64,000 nucleotides of DNA from [Clostridium] asparagiforme DSM 15981 (GCA_025149125.1 CP102272.1:5270001-5334000); one strand, 5' to 3'; positions 16,038-25,594 are shown, counted from the first letter of the stretch. Translations and numbers: made by a program. Notes: generated from the letters alone by a model not told the origin.

Positions 16038-16157
16038 CAAATGTGCAGCGGGGCGGACATCCCCCGGCAAAGCGCGGCCTGACGCGGCATAGCCATAAAA
16101 GCGGCAACCTTTTCGGCGCATTTTCCCCGCTTATCTGTGCGGTCGTTCGCGGGACAC

Positions 16158-16901
16158 TCAGTAATTGGGTTCCGAAATCCGCACCAGCTTCAGCCCGGTT
16201 CCCCGGGCCAGCCGCTGCGCCATGGCTTCCACGCCCAGAATCTCCGTGTTGGTGTGGCTCCCCACCAACAGGTTCATCCCGACATGCTGGGCGTACTGCT
16301 GGGAGTACAGTACATACTCCCCGGTAACGTACGTGTCGCAGCCGTTTTCCACGGCGATGCGCATCTCATTTGTCATATTGCCGCCCCCGGCCGCCACGGC
16401 CACCCGGCGGACAGGACCTTCGTGGTTTTGGTAGCAGCGGATATTCTCGCCCAGAATCTGTTCCAGCTTTTCTGCGAAAAGGCCGAAGCTGCCCGGTTCC
16501 ACATCGCCCGCCACACCGCCGAAAAACACTTCCGCGTAAGGCATCACCTTCTGACAATTTTTCACGCCCAAAGCGGCAGCCAGGGACGAGCTGGTGCCGA
16601 ATCCGGCGTCGTCTAACGGCGCGTGGAAAAAAGCGTGGGCGATTCCCAGCTCTTCCAGCAGCCGGTTGCAGCTCTCCTTCAACCCGAAAATAAATTCCCA
16701 GGAATCGTGATGGGTCAGCAGGAAATCCACCTTGGCCTCCCCGGCTCTTTGGATAATCTCTCCGGTCAGATTGGTGGCGTACCCCACTGTGCGGACCTCC
16801 CGCCGCGTTTCATTGAAAAATCCCCACTCTCCGGGAGCCGCCTGCAATTTCCCGGCGTCGAACATGCCGGTCAGCTTGTTTTTTAAATCCACGTAATCCA
16901 T
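16158..16901 (-). CDS. Nif3-like dinuclear metal centre protein
   Basis: This 247-residue member of the Nif3/YbgI (DUF34) family forms hexameric rings with a dinuclear metal site per subunit. Metal ligands can be recognised in DFLLTHHDSWEF (His pair), HAPLD, GGGNMTNEM and the C-terminal LVGSHTNTE. The biochemical role is not settled in the family; links to GTP cyclohydrolase and metal insertion have been proposed. AAGGAGG precedes the ATG. It follows cobI by 44 bases, so the pair may be one transcript. Confidence 0.85.
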   Translation of the reverse strand: MDYVDLKNKLTGMFDAGKLQAAPGEWGFFNETRREVRTVGYATNLTGEIIQRAGEAKVDFLLTHHDSWEFIFGLKESCNRLLEELGIAHAFFHAPLDDAGFGTSSSLAAALGVKNCQKVMPYAEVFFGGVAGDVEPGSFGLFAEKLEQILGENIRCYQNHEGPVRRVAVAAGGGNMTNEMRIAVENGCDTYVTGEYVLYSQQYAQHVGMNLLVGSHTNTEILGVEAMAQRLARGTGLKLVRISEPNY

Positions 16902-16945
16902 AGCGCCCTCCTTTCGCCGGTTCGCTTGTGTGGCTGTTTCCCTGC

Positions 16946-17662
16946 CTACCCCCTCCGTTTCCGGGGATTCTTTACGATCACCGTGGAGAGATAGGGAATA
17001 TCGTACTGTTCCAGCTCTCCAAAATCAGTGATCAGCCGCTCCTCCCCGGTTCCCGACTTGGTGACCAGCACGAAACTGTCCTCCAGGCCGTTCTCCCGTA
17101 TGGCCCGGACCAGGGCCTCCTGGTTGGCCGAGGGCTTCATGAACACCACATTGTCGTGCTGTCTCAGAATCTCCCCCAGGTCCCCGCCGCCCTTCCTGCC
17201 CACCGGCATCACCAACAGGTCCTCGCTCCAGGCCGCCAGCGGCATCTTCATGGAGTCCGCCACCGCGCAGAAGGAGGGAATACCGGGCACCACCTCCACG
17301 GTTACCCCGCGGCGCTCAATATACGGCAGAGTGTACATGAACGTGCTGTAAACCGCCGGGTCTCCCAGGGTGATAAACGCGCCGGTCCGCTCCCCTTCCA
17401 GGTATTCCGCGATCACCCCGGCATTCATTTCCCACATCGTTTGCAGCTTCTCTCCATGGTAATGCATGGGGTAGACCAGATTCACGATCTCCGCCTTCGC
17501 CTCTTTTACCAGTTCCTCTATGATGTCAAAGGCAAAGCTGCCCGCCCCCTCCTCCTTCTCCGGGCAGAAAATTACATCCGCCTGGCGCAGGATCCGGTGG
17601 GCCTTCATGGTCAGCAGCTCCGGGTCCCCCGGACCCACGCCGATTCCGTATAATGTTCCCAT
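16946..17662 (-). CDS. cobI: Precorrin-2/cobalt-factor II C20-methyltransferase
   Basis: This is a 238-residue tetrapyrrole methylase. The start GTLYGIGVGPGDPELLTMKA is the family signature, and GAFITLGDPAVYSTFMY and VEVVPGIPSFCAVA are the next two blocks. It methylates C20 of the corrin ring precursor in cobalamin synthesis using SAM. AGAGG precedes the ATG. No other cobalamin genes are in the window, so it is an isolated copy, or the pathway is encoded elsewhere. Confidence 0.9.
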   Translation of the reverse strand: MGTLYGIGVGPGDPELLTMKAHRILRQADVIFCPEKEEGAGSFAFDIIEELVKEAKAEIVNLVYPMHYHGEKLQTMWEMNAGVIAEYLEGERTGAFITLGDPAVYSTFMYTLPYIERRGVTVEVVPGIPSFCAVADSMKMPLAAWSEDLLVMPVGRKGGGDLGEILRQHDNVVFMKPSANQEALVRAIRENGLEDSFVLVTKSGTGEERLITDFGELEQYDIPYLSTVIVKNPRKRRG

Positions 17663-17698
17663 GTTCTGAGTTCCTCTTTTCCTGTTTTCATGCCGGGA

Positions 17699-17810
17699 CT
17701 CCCCCCGCTCCGCCGGAATCTCCCCGGCCTCCCCAGGGCTCCCCGCTCCGCCGGTATCACCCCTGGCCTCCCCAGGGCTCCCCCGCTCTAACGGTATCTC
17801 CGCCGGCCCA
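17699..17810. repeat. Imperfect tandem repeat, ~39-40 bp unit
   Basis: Two near-identical units (17699-17738 and 17739-17777) and a partial third (17778-17810) share CTCCCCGCTCCGCCGG and GGCCTCCCCAGGG blocks. The array fills the gap between rsmH and cobI. It encodes nothing obvious. Confidence 0.7.
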
Positions 17811-17827
17811 GCGCCTGCCGCGCTTCC

Positions 17828-18880
17828 TCACTCCGCCCGCACCGCCCACCGCATCTTCGTGGAACGGGCGCGGCTGTTGCGGGCGCACTCCTCCTGGGAC
17901 GGCCGGATCACCTCTTCGCAGATATCGCTGTAACGCCCCTCTTTTTTATATTGCTTAAAAGACTTCTTCACCAGCCGGTCCTCCCCCGAGTGGAAGGTCA
18001 AAATGGCTGCCCGGCCGCCCGGGGCCAGCACTTCCGGCAGCTTTTCCAGAAATGCGTACAGCGCCTCGTACTCGTTGTTCACGTCGATTCGCAGAGCCTG
18101 GAAGGTCCGCTGGCTGGATTTCTTCACCGCCTCCTTCCGGTCCTTTTCCGGCAGGAAAGCCAGGGCGTCCCCAATCACCTGGTAGAGCTTCGTGGTGGTG
18201 GCGATCTCCTCGCCTCGTTTCAACCGCCCCGTCACCTCCCGGGCGATCTCCTCCGCGTAGGGCTCGTCCGCATTTTCGGTAAGCATACCCGTCAGTTCCT
18301 CCAGCGTGATCTCCTTCAAGCGCTGGGCGGCGCTGATCCCGCGCTCCGGGTTCATCCGCAGGTCCAGCGGCCCCTCGGCCTTGAAGGTAAAGCCCCGCTC
18401 CGGGTTGTCGATCTGCATGGAGGACACGCCCAGGTCCGCCAGCACGAAGTCGAACCTGCCCGCCTCCGCGGCCACCTGGTCGATCTCCGCAAAATTTTGC
18501 AGCCGCACCGTTAAAATCTCCGGCCCGTAACCCAGGTCGGCCAGCCGGGCCTTCGTTTTCTCCGACTCGATGGGGTCTACGTCCAGGGCGTGGATATGCC
18601 CTTTCCCTTCCAGGCATTTGAGCATTTCCAACGTATGCCCGCCGTAGCCCAGAGTGGCGTCCAGCCCGTTCTGCCCGGGTTGAATCTGCAAAAAGTCCAG
18701 AATCTCCTTCACGCAGATGGAGATGTGCATCCCCGCCGGGGTACTGCCCTTCTGGATCACCTTGGACACGGTGTCCGAGTATTTCTCCGGGTGAAGCTCC
18801 TTATATTTCTCCTGGTAGCGCTTTGGGTGCGTGCCGGAATAGCGGACGCGCCGCTTGTGCCCGTTCTGTTGATTTTCCAT
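17828..18880 (-). CDS. rsmH: 16S rRNA (cytosine1402-N4)-methyltransferase RsmH, paralogue with N-terminal extension
   Basis: This 350-residue RsmH methylates N4 of C1402 in the ribosomal P site. Motif I is GLDATLGYGGHTLEML; FDFVLADLGVSSMQIDNPERGF, GPLDLRMNP and ILTFHSGEDRLVKK are the other signatures. The first ~45 residues, rich in Lys, Arg and His, precede the usual start HISICVKEIL. The gene is not in a division/cell-wall cluster, so it is probably a second, stand-alone copy. AGGAGG lies before the ATG. A promoter-like pair is seen at 19053-19081. Confidence 0.88.
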   Translation of the reverse strand: MENQQNGHKRRVRYSGTHPKRYQEKYKELHPEKYSDTVSKVIQKGSTPAGMHISICVKEILDFLQIQPGQNGLDATLGYGGHTLEMLKCLEGKGHIHALDVDPIESEKTKARLADLGYGPEILTVRLQNFAEIDQVAAEAGRFDFVLADLGVSSMQIDNPERGFTFKAEGPLDLRMNPERGISAAQRLKEITLEELTGMLTENADEPYAEEIAREVTGRLKRGEEIATTTKLYQVIGDALAFLPEKDRKEAVKKSSQRTFQALRIDVNNEYEALYAFLEKLPEVLAPGGRAAILTFHSGEDRLVKKSFKQYKKEGRYSDICEEVIRPSQEECARNSRARSTKMRWAVRAE

Positions 18881-19052
18881 TTATTTCCTCCTCGTCGTTG
18901 TGAAATTTCCATCAGCTCTTCCCGGCTGAAGCCCTCGTTTTTCAAGCCCTCACCGCCGGGAATCTTCTCCGCTGGCTCCTGCTTCTTCTCCTGGAGACGG
19001 CGGATATTTTTCCTCAATGACGCCCTTGGTCTCCCAGGTATTCATGCCTTTA

Positions 19053-19081
19053 ATAGTAACACTCCCTCTTTTGATTGTCTA
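19053..19081 (-). promoter_or_regulatory. Likely rsmH promoter
   Basis: TAGACA and TACTAT are 17 bases apart on the minus strand, about 165 bases upstream of rsmH. An ATG at 19045 sits at the predicted transcript start. Confidence 0.5.
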
Positions 19082-19151
19082 CCTGTGGATTGCATTTCCC
19101 TGTGTAGCCCCTGCATATTGGGAATTGCGGCATTTGTCCCATAAACGAAAA

Positions 19152-19176
19152 CCGCCAGCCGGGAAACGGCTGGCGG
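19152..19176 (-). terminator. Terminator of the solute-binding/kinase/GntR operon
   Basis: CCGCCAGCC-GTTTCCC-GGCTGGCGG is a perfect 9-bp stem followed on the minus strand by TTTTCGTTT. It ends the three-gene operon about 155 bases after the GntR stop. Confidence 0.85.
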
Positions 19177-19332
19177 AAAAACCCGTGTAACAGCTTATTT
19201 GAATCGACCGCTCCCGGATATTTCCATCTGCGCTCAATCACTTTTTGTATCGGTAAAACGGCTTCCTTCTACTGCGGACACAGGTTCCGCTGCCACTATC
19301 CCGCTTATCCGCACAGCGCAAAACGCCCACCG

Positions 19333-20739
19333 CTAACAGCTGCCCGGCTGGGTCCCGAGTCCTGAAACCTTCTCCTCCTCCTGCTCTAAAAGGGCGACCC
19401 ACTGATTGCAGAAGCCCTCAAAATCTTCCCTGCAAAGGCAGTCCGCCATCTGTTCCACCCGGAACGCATAGGCATTTCCCAGCTCCCCCTCCGGCAGCAT
19501 CAGACGGGCAAAGGGGTATCCCCAGGCCACCAGATCCGCGATCCTTCCGTAGCATTCCCGGACCATCGCCAGAGGGCACTCCTCTTTGACAAACATCAGC
19601 ATGGTCTCAAAACAGCGATAGCTGTGCCCCTGTTCCAACATCCCGCGCAGCCTCGCCTCCAGCGCGGCCCGTTTCCCGGCGGATGCGCGCTCCAGCGTAA
19701 AGAGGGCCCCCCCCCGGATGGTAAGCCTCAGAAACTGAAGGCTTTCCCGGTGCAGCCGCAGGCCCTCCCGAATCTCGGCTTTCTCAAGATCCGGTGATTT
19801 CCGCTTCATGCACACCAGGGTACCCTTGCCCTGAAAGGATTCCGTGACGCCCAGCTCCTCCAGCAGGGCCAGGGTACGGCGCACCGTGGTCAGGGAGGCG
19901 CCGTACCGCTCTGACAGCTCCGGCAGTGAGGGCAGATAGCTTCCCACCGGATAGACGCCGTACAGAATCTTCCGGATGAGGATGGAAGCCAGGGTATAAC
20001 GCATCTGCGGCCGGTTTCGGTATATATTCCACTGAAAGGGAATTGCCGCAATTTCCTCCGCTCCCCGGGCCGCGATCTCCCGGTGGATAAACGAAAACAT
20101 CCTCTCCTCCAGCGGTACATAAACATCCCGGATCGCCTTGTTCATCCAGGCCATCACGTCCCCGCTGTCCAGCCCCTCCCGGATCGTATCCGGGGTAATC
20201 GGGCTTTTCATTTTTTCCCGGTCCACCAGAGAGGGCATCCGGATGTAGCGAAGCACCTCCCAGTACAGGTTCAGAAGCAGCTGGTTGTTTAACTCCATAA
20301 GCGCCAGGAGATGGAGCTCCATGGACGGAGGCGGGTCTCCCGGCAGAATGCCGCTCAAGTTCCGGCAGTAAAACTTCCACCGTTCCTGGTTCCATCTGCG
20401 CGCTCCCGCCTCCCAGAGAGGCTGAATTAACAGATATCCGGCCTCCCTCATTTCCCCGAGACCGTCCTTTCTGGGCACGTAGTAATCCCGGGCGTTTTCA
20501 GCATACCGCTTATGATCCGCCTGATAGATCACCCGGGCGGCACGCCGCTCCTGATTTTCGACGTAGCCTTCCGTTTCTAACAGGGCAAGGGCGGCGCGGA
20601 CCGTAGCGCGCCCGAGGTGAAAGGCGCCGCAGATATGGGGGATCGACGGCAGGCAGTCCCCATACCGGTAAAAACCAAACCGGATCCGCGCTTCGTAAAA
20701 ATCGTAAACCAGCAAATAAAGTCCGCGGCTTTTCTCCAT
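19333..20739 (-). CDS. Double-GntR transcriptional regulator (module 1)
   Basis: This 468-residue regulator has two GntR-type winged helices in one chain. The first is near residues 27-62 (CLPSIPHICGAFHLGRATVR) and the second near 265-305 (YLPSLPELSERYGASLTTVR); each is followed by a helical region. Usual GntR proteins have one such domain and ~240 residues. GGAGGGG lies before the ATG. It starts 12 bases after the hybrid-kinase gene and is the last gene of the operon. A paralogue of the same design occurs at 45501-47003 beside another hybrid kinase, suggesting a fixed partnership. The effector is unknown. Confidence 0.82.
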   Translation of the reverse strand: MEKSRGLYLLVYDFYEARIRFGFYRYGDCLPSIPHICGAFHLGRATVRAALALLETEGYVENQERRAARVIYQADHKRYAENARDYYVPRKDGLGEMREAGYLLIQPLWEAGARRWNQERWKFYCRNLSGILPGDPPPSMELHLLALMELNNQLLLNLYWEVLRYIRMPSLVDREKMKSPITPDTIREGLDSGDVMAWMNKAIRDVYVPLEERMFSFIHREIAARGAEEIAAIPFQWNIYRNRPQMRYTLASILIRKILYGVYPVGSYLPSLPELSERYGASLTTVRRTLALLEELGVTESFQGKGTLVCMKRKSPDLEKAEIREGLRLHRESLQFLRLTIRGGALFTLERASAGKRAALEARLRGMLEQGHSYRCFETMLMFVKEECPLAMVRECYGRIADLVAWGYPFARLMLPEGELGNAYAFRVEQMADCLCREDFEGFCNQWVALLEQEEEKVSGLGTQPGSC

Positions 20740-20751
20740 AAACCCCTCCGC

Positions 20752-23700
20752 TTACTTTTCGGACAAATACCGGTACAGCATCTGCTCGAGCTTGGCGATC
20801 TCGATGGGCTTGGCAAAATGGGCGTCCATCCCGGCCCGAAGCGCGGTCCGCACATCCTCGTCAAAGGCGTTGGCGGTCATCGCCACGATTGGGAGGCGGG
20901 CCGTATCCGCACGGTCCAGGGAACGGATGGCCCTGGTGGCCTCGTACCCGTCCATAATGGGCATCTGCACGTCCATGAAGATCATATCATAATACCCCGG
21001 CGCGGATTCCGAAACCATCTGTACCGCCCGGGCGCCGTCGCAGGCCTCCTCCACCCGGATCCCCCGCTCTTCCAGCAGGATGCGGGCAATCTCCCGGTTG
21101 ATATCATTGTCCTCCACCAAAAGAATACGGCGGCCCCCGTAATCCCGGACGGGAGATAAGTCCTGGCCTTCCGTCAAGGTCTCTCCGCTGATCTCATCGA
21201 GCAGATAGCAGAGCTTGGATCGGTAGAAGGGTTTGGAGATAAAGGCCGTTACCCCGGCCTCCCGGGCATCGTATTCAATCTCGGACCAATCGTAGGCAGT
21301 CAGGATAATGACCGGAATTTCATCCCCCACTTCCCGGCGGATCCGTCTGGTGGCCTCCACGCCGTCCATCCCCGGCATCTTCCAGTCGATAATCACCAAG
21401 GTAAATGGATCCGGCGTGTCCTTTGCCTGGATAACTCTGCAAACCGCCTCCGCCCCTTCCGTGACAAACTCCGGCCGCAGGCCCATGTCCTCAAGCAGGG
21501 CGGCGGCGTTCTCGCAGGTCTGCCGGTCGTCGTCCACGATCAGGCTGTGGACGCCCAGCCATTCCTCCAGCACATCCTCCTGCCTGGCATTCTGCAGCTG
21601 CAGGGGCAGCATCACCGTAAACCGGGAACCCTCCCCCGGACGGCTCTCCACCTGGATATCGCCGCTCATCAGGTCCACGATGTTCCTGGTAATCGCCATG
21701 CCCAGACCCGTACCCGACGCCTTGTCAGCCGAATCCGCGGCCCGTTCGAAGGGCTGGAACAGATGCTCCAGAAAATCCCCGCTCATCCCAATCCCGGTGT
21801 CCGTGCACCGGAAAAAGAAGTTCCTTCGCCCTCCGCGGCTGCCCGGCTCCTCCCAGACTTCGATCTGCACGCGGCCGCCCGCCTCCGTATACTTCACCGC
21901 GTTGCTGAGAATATTGAGGTACACCTGGCGGACGCGAAGGGCGTCCCCCACCACCTCCTCCTGGCTCAGCACCGGCAGGCTGACATTCATTTCGAGCTGC
22001 GCGGCTATGGCCTGGGGGACCATAAGCTCCGTTACATTCGCCACCAGCTCTGCGAAATTAAAGGGTTCCTCCCGCAGGGACAGCTTTCCGCTCTCGATCT
22101 TGGACATGTCCAGAATATCGTTGATCAGACTGAGCAGGTGCTGGCTGGACAGGCTGATCTTTTTGAGGCATTCCGCCACGCGGACCCGGTCGTCCAGCCG
22201 GGTGGACGCGATAGCCGCCATCCCCATGATAGCGTTCATCGGCGTGCGGATATCATGGCTCATGTTGGAGAGGAACTGGCTTTTGGCCATGCTGGCCGCC
22301 CTGGCTCCCTCTAACGCGCTCTGCAGCGCCTGGCGTTTCTGCTCCTCCTCATAGCGCTGCTCGTCGATGCGCCGGGAGAGAAGGATCGCCAGATCGTCCT
22401 CCGAGTAGGGATTGTCCACGTAGATGATCTGAATCGAGGTCCAGTGGTACTGCCCGTCCGTCAGCATCTGCCGGGTGTCCATAAACACCTCCGGCCGCTC
22501 TTTGCCCAGCGTTCGGCGGAGATTCTCCAGCGAAAAGCGGCGTTTGAACTCCTCCAGACTGTCCGGGTGCACGGTGGGGATAAAGCTCTCATAGAGCTGG
22601 CTGTAGGCCCCGTCCTTCCTGATATTCACCATAAGCCCCCGCTGCAGATAGATGAATTTGAGCGTATCCCGGCTCAGATTCAGGCTGATGATCACGGGGA
22701 ATACGTTGGATATGGCCCCCACCAGCATCCTGCGCTCCTGAAGCTTCTCCCGCTCCGCCTCCTCCTCAGCCAGCTTTTCCGCCGTAATATCGTGAAAGGT
22801 GGCGATGAGAATCTCCTTTCCATCCTGATCCAAAACCCGCTCCGCGATGCCGGAGGCCCAAAACAGGCTCCCGTCCGCGCGTACCATCCGGCTCTCAAAT
22901 GGAATTTTACGGCCGGAGCTTATGGCCTCCCGAAAGAGGTCCGCCGTCCGTTTATAGTCCTCCAGATACAGAATTTCTTCCAGACTCCGCACCTGCGAAC
23001 CGCCTCCCGGGCCATTAGCGGGTGCGTTTAACAAACGCGATCCTTCCCGGTTCAGCTCCAGCAGCCGGTAAGGGCGTTCCACGGTCAAAAGGGCGATCCC
23101 CTCCGGCACCGCGTTGTACAGATGTCCGATGTAATCCGCCTGCCTGCGCAGCTTCCCGGCCGCCCGGTTGGCATAGTGGAAATAGAGCGCCACCAGCCCG
23201 ACGATCCCCGCGATAATCGCTCCGATCAGAATCAGGGTGCGCTGAATGATCTGGTTGGTTTGAGCGCTGACCACCGCCCGGGGGATGATGGATATCAGAT
23301 ACCAGTCCGATCCCAGCTTCAGCGGAAGGTAACAGAACACGGTCTCCTCGCCCTGATACGAAAAAGTCGCCCAGCCGGTTTTCTCCGTTGACAGGGAATC
23401 CACAAATAATTGCATTTCGGAGGGATCGTTGGGGGATTCCTCCAGGATGTCGAACAGGTTCTGTACCGTTTTGTTGCTGTTGGGGTGGGGCGGCCGGATC
23501 AGGACATTGCCGTCGGAATCCACCACATAGGAAAATCCTGCGTTCTGATAAAATGAGATGCTGAAGCTGTCCACAATGGAATCCACCTCGTACTCCTTCA
23601 CCAGGTACGCGGCCGTGCCATCCGCCATGGTCAGGCGAATAAACAGATTGAACACATTGACTCCGGTCGCGCTGCTGATATGGGGTTCAAGAATACCGTA

Positions 23701-24087
23701 ATCCCGGCTATCTTCTGCCAGGATCCGGGCCACGGCCTCATCCGCCTGCGCTCCGTAGGGCAGGCTCCCGCCGTCGCCGCTGTACAGCACCACGCCTTCG
23801 TCCACCTGCACATAATCCCGGAGCAGGCTGTCCACGTTTTCAACCCGCCCCGCCTCGTTCAAATAGCCGGCGACTCTGCCCAGCATACGATACTCATCCT
23901 CAAGCTGGACCCGCAGCGTGAGGCATCCCTGCTGCGTACTCTCCAGAATGGTGCGGATGGACTGCTGCCAAAGCTGTTCCCGCACCGTCCCCAAAAACAG
24001 GCAGGTGAGGGCGGCAAGCGCAGCCCCCACAATCGCGGCCGCAGCCGCGATCTTTCCTTTTGAAGCGCCGGAATTTTCTTTATTCAC
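20752..24087 (-). CDS. Hybrid sensor histidine kinase with two receiver domains (module 1)
   Basis: This is a 1111-residue membrane kinase. Order: membrane helix ~15-35; dCache-like outer sensor ~40-280; second helix ~283-305; PAS ~320-440 (FESRMVRADGSLFWASG); a second PAS-like region ~455-575; HisKA with phospho-His 611 in SHDIRTPMNAIMG; HATPase with N box ~726-733 and GTGLGMAI; receiver 1 with Asp901 (DWKMPGMDG); receiver 2 with Asp1039 (MDVQMPIMDG). There is no Hpt or output domain. Its ATG overlaps the stop of the upstream solute-binding gene by ATGA, implying translational coupling, so that lipoprotein probably presents ligand to the sensor. Confidence 0.9.
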   Translation of the reverse strand: MNKENSGASKGKIAAAAAIVGAALAALTCLFLGTVREQLWQQSIRTILESTQQGCLTLRVQLEDEYRMLGRVAGYLNEAGRVENVDSLLRDYVQVDEGVVLYSGDGGSLPYGAQADEAVARILAEDSRDYGILEPHISSATGVNVFNLFIRLTMADGTAAYLVKEYEVDSIVDSFSISFYQNAGFSYVVDSDGNVLIRPPHPNSNKTVQNLFDILEESPNDPSEMQLFVDSLSTEKTGWATFSYQGEETVFCYLPLKLGSDWYLISIIPRAVVSAQTNQIIQRTLILIGAIIAGIVGLVALYFHYANRAAGKLRRQADYIGHLYNAVPEGIALLTVERPYRLLELNREGSRLLNAPANGPGGGSQVRSLEEILYLEDYKRTADLFREAISSGRKIPFESRMVRADGSLFWASGIAERVLDQDGKEILIATFHDITAEKLAEEEAEREKLQERRMLVGAISNVFPVIISLNLSRDTLKFIYLQRGLMVNIRKDGAYSQLYESFIPTVHPDSLEEFKRRFSLENLRRTLGKERPEVFMDTRQMLTDGQYHWTSIQIIYVDNPYSEDDLAILLSRRIDEQRYEEEQKRQALQSALEGARAASMAKSQFLSNMSHDIRTPMNAIMGMAAIASTRLDDRVRVAECLKKISLSSQHLLSLINDILDMSKIESGKLSLREEPFNFAELVANVTELMVPQAIAAQLEMNVSLPVLSQEEVVGDALRVRQVYLNILSNAVKYTEAGGRVQIEVWEEPGSRGGRRNFFFRCTDTGIGMSGDFLEHLFQPFERAADSADKASGTGLGMAITRNIVDLMSGDIQVESRPGEGSRFTVMLPLQLQNARQEDVLEEWLGVHSLIVDDDRQTCENAAALLEDMGLRPEFVTEGAEAVCRVIQAKDTPDPFTLVIIDWKMPGMDGVEATRRIRREVGDEIPVIILTAYDWSEIEYDAREAGVTAFISKPFYRSKLCYLLDEISGETLTEGQDLSPVRDYGGRRILLVEDNDINREIARILLEERGIRVEEACDGARAVQMVSESAPGYYDMIFMDVQMPIMDGYEATRAIRSLDRADTARLPIVAMTANAFDEDVRTALRAGMDAHFAKPIEIAKLEQMLYRYLSEK

Positions 24088-25355
24088 GGTTCCAATCCCT
24101 CCTTTGCCTGTTCGTCCATCCAGGCCATAGCCTCATCCAACGTCTGTCCGGACAGCAGTCCGGCGGAAACCTCCGCGGTCAGATCCCAGATCGGGATACT
24201 GAGCCCGGCGTCGGCTCCAAACACCACGCGTCCCTCCTCATAACAGGGGATCAAAGGCCGGATTGCCTTGACGGAAGTGGGCGGGCTGTTCACAAGGGGG
24301 CTTAAGGAGGCTTGCTGGTCCGCAAATTTCAGAATATTTTCCTCTCTTGTAAAATACTCCACGAATTTGATCGCGTCGTCCAAATGCTCGCTGGACCGGT
24401 TGACGCTCAGGCGCGTGTCCGCGTTGATCACCAACAGCGGCCCGTCCTCCAGCACCGGAAGGGGATGCACCTCAAAATCCAGATCCGGAGCCATCTCCTC
24501 AAGGCGTCCGGCCGCCCAGGCTCCCGTAAGCATGAAGGGGGCTTCTCCCCGGGCGAATTCCTCCAAATCGTCCGAGGTTTTTCTGGTCGCGGCCGCCTTC
24601 GCCGCATCGATATACCCCCGTTCAAGCAGCGATTCGGCCAGTGAAAAGCCCGGCCGCAGATAATCGCTAAGCTTGTCACTGCCGCTGTTTAGCCGTTCAA
24701 ACGCTTCCGTCTGGCGGCCCTCCTGATAAACGGGATAAAACCCTGCGCCGATCGCCAGGGTTTTCAATGAAATATCATTATTGGCCACAATGGGGGTGAT
24801 TCCACGTCCCACAAAGTAATCGCATACCTGCTCCCATTCTCCCAGGTTTCGCGGGATTTCCTGTTTGTGCTTCTTTAACACATCCAGGTTGCAGTAAAGA
24901 CCAAACATGGACACCGTGGTGGGCACCCAGTAGACCGCTCCGTCCTCAATCTCCATCTGGCTGAGCATGGCGTCGCTGTAGCGGCCGATGCTCTCTAAGC
25001 CCGACAAATCCGCCACCTGCCCGCTCCGCTCCAGCTCCAGCAGCACGTCGTGGTTCACCATAAACACGTCGTTGCCCTTTCCCGAGGCCATCCGCTTGCG
25101 CAGGGCCTCGAAATATTCAGCCCCCTTCAGGCTCTCGTAGGAGATGCGCAGATTCGGGTTTTCCTCCATGAATCCGGTGATGATCTCCTCGATCACCCGG
25201 ACGTTCTCAGGCTCGTATTTATTTCCAAAAAATGTAATCGTCGTGACAGGAAGGTCTGTATCCTGGTAATTCACCACCTGGTTCTTCCCGCTGCAGCCCG
25301 ACAGATGCACGCACGCTAAACAACCTGCCAGCAGCAGGCATAGGCTTTTCTTCAT
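24084..25355 (-). CDS. Extracellular solute-binding lipoprotein, family 1 (module 1)
   Basis: This 423-residue lipoprotein has a basic start MKKSLCLLLAG and lipobox LSGC (Cys at about residue 20), so it is anchored outside the membrane. The mature part is a carbohydrate-type (family 1) binding protein: TTITFFGNKYEPENVRVIEE, ITGFMEENPNLRISY and GEAPFMLTGAWAAG. No permease genes are present; instead it is coupled by ATGA to the hybrid kinase, so its job is probably signal presentation rather than uptake. The start at 25355 is chosen for the signal peptide, with GGAAGGGA upstream; the open frame extends further but has no lipoprotein start. Confidence 0.85.
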   Translation of the reverse strand: MKKSLCLLLAGCLACVHLSGCSGKNQVVNYQDTDLPVTTITFFGNKYEPENVRVIEEIITGFMEENPNLRISYESLKGAEYFEALRKRMASGKGNDVFMVNHDVLLELERSGQVADLSGLESIGRYSDAMLSQMEIEDGAVYWVPTTVSMFGLYCNLDVLKKHKQEIPRNLGEWEQVCDYFVGRGITPIVANNDISLKTLAIGAGFYPVYQEGRQTEAFERLNSGSDKLSDYLRPGFSLAESLLERGYIDAAKAAATRKTSDDLEEFARGEAPFMLTGAWAAGRLEEMAPDLDFEVHPLPVLEDGPLLVINADTRLSVNRSSEHLDDAIKFVEYFTREENILKFADQQASLSPLVNSPPTSVKAIRPLIPCYEEGRVVFGADAGLSIPIWDLTAEVSAGLLSGQTLDEAMAWMDEQAKEGLEP

Positions 25356-25499
25356 CAAATCAATATCCCTTCCTGTTCCGCACCTCTCCGATAACCTCCC
25401 CCACCCGTGGCCGGACGGGATAGCCGCCCGTTTTATGGCGCTGTAAAAAATGGGGACGCGGTGCGTGATTCCAACTCTGTTCATATAGGTATCAAAGTT

Positions 25500-25528
25500 A
25501 GTATAGCATAGGGGAGGGAAAGATACAA
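25500..25528 (-). promoter_or_regulatory. Promoter of signalling module 1
   Basis: TTGTAT and TATACT are separated by 17 bases on the minus strand, about 145 bases before the solute-binding lipoprotein start. Confidence 0.55.
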
Positions 25529-25594
25529 TTAAATCCGAGGAAAGGCCATGGACCTCCGGCTAACGCCGCGGCCCACAGCCCATCCTCCAAATCT

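Larger units (their letters stand above)
18881..19332. other. 452-base gap between rsmH and the double-GntR gene
   Basis: It holds the rsmH promoter (19053-19081) and the terminator of the upstream operon (19152-19176). A short minus-strand frame between 19017 and 18881 overlaps the rsmH start and has no convincing start or family match. Nothing else is seen. Confidence 0.6.

Noticed and set aside
13040..16092. Plus-strand open frames opposite the chemoreceptor and GGDEF genes
   Set aside because: GC-rich codon shadows of the real minus-strand genes; no family similarity.
17699..17810. CRISPR array
   Set aside because: Units are directly adjacent without unique spacers, and no cas genes are near.
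18757..19017. An 86-codon minus-strand frame overlapping the rsmH start
   Set aside because: Overlaps the first ~40 codons of rsmH in another frame, has a TTG start without a good ribosome site and no recognisable family.
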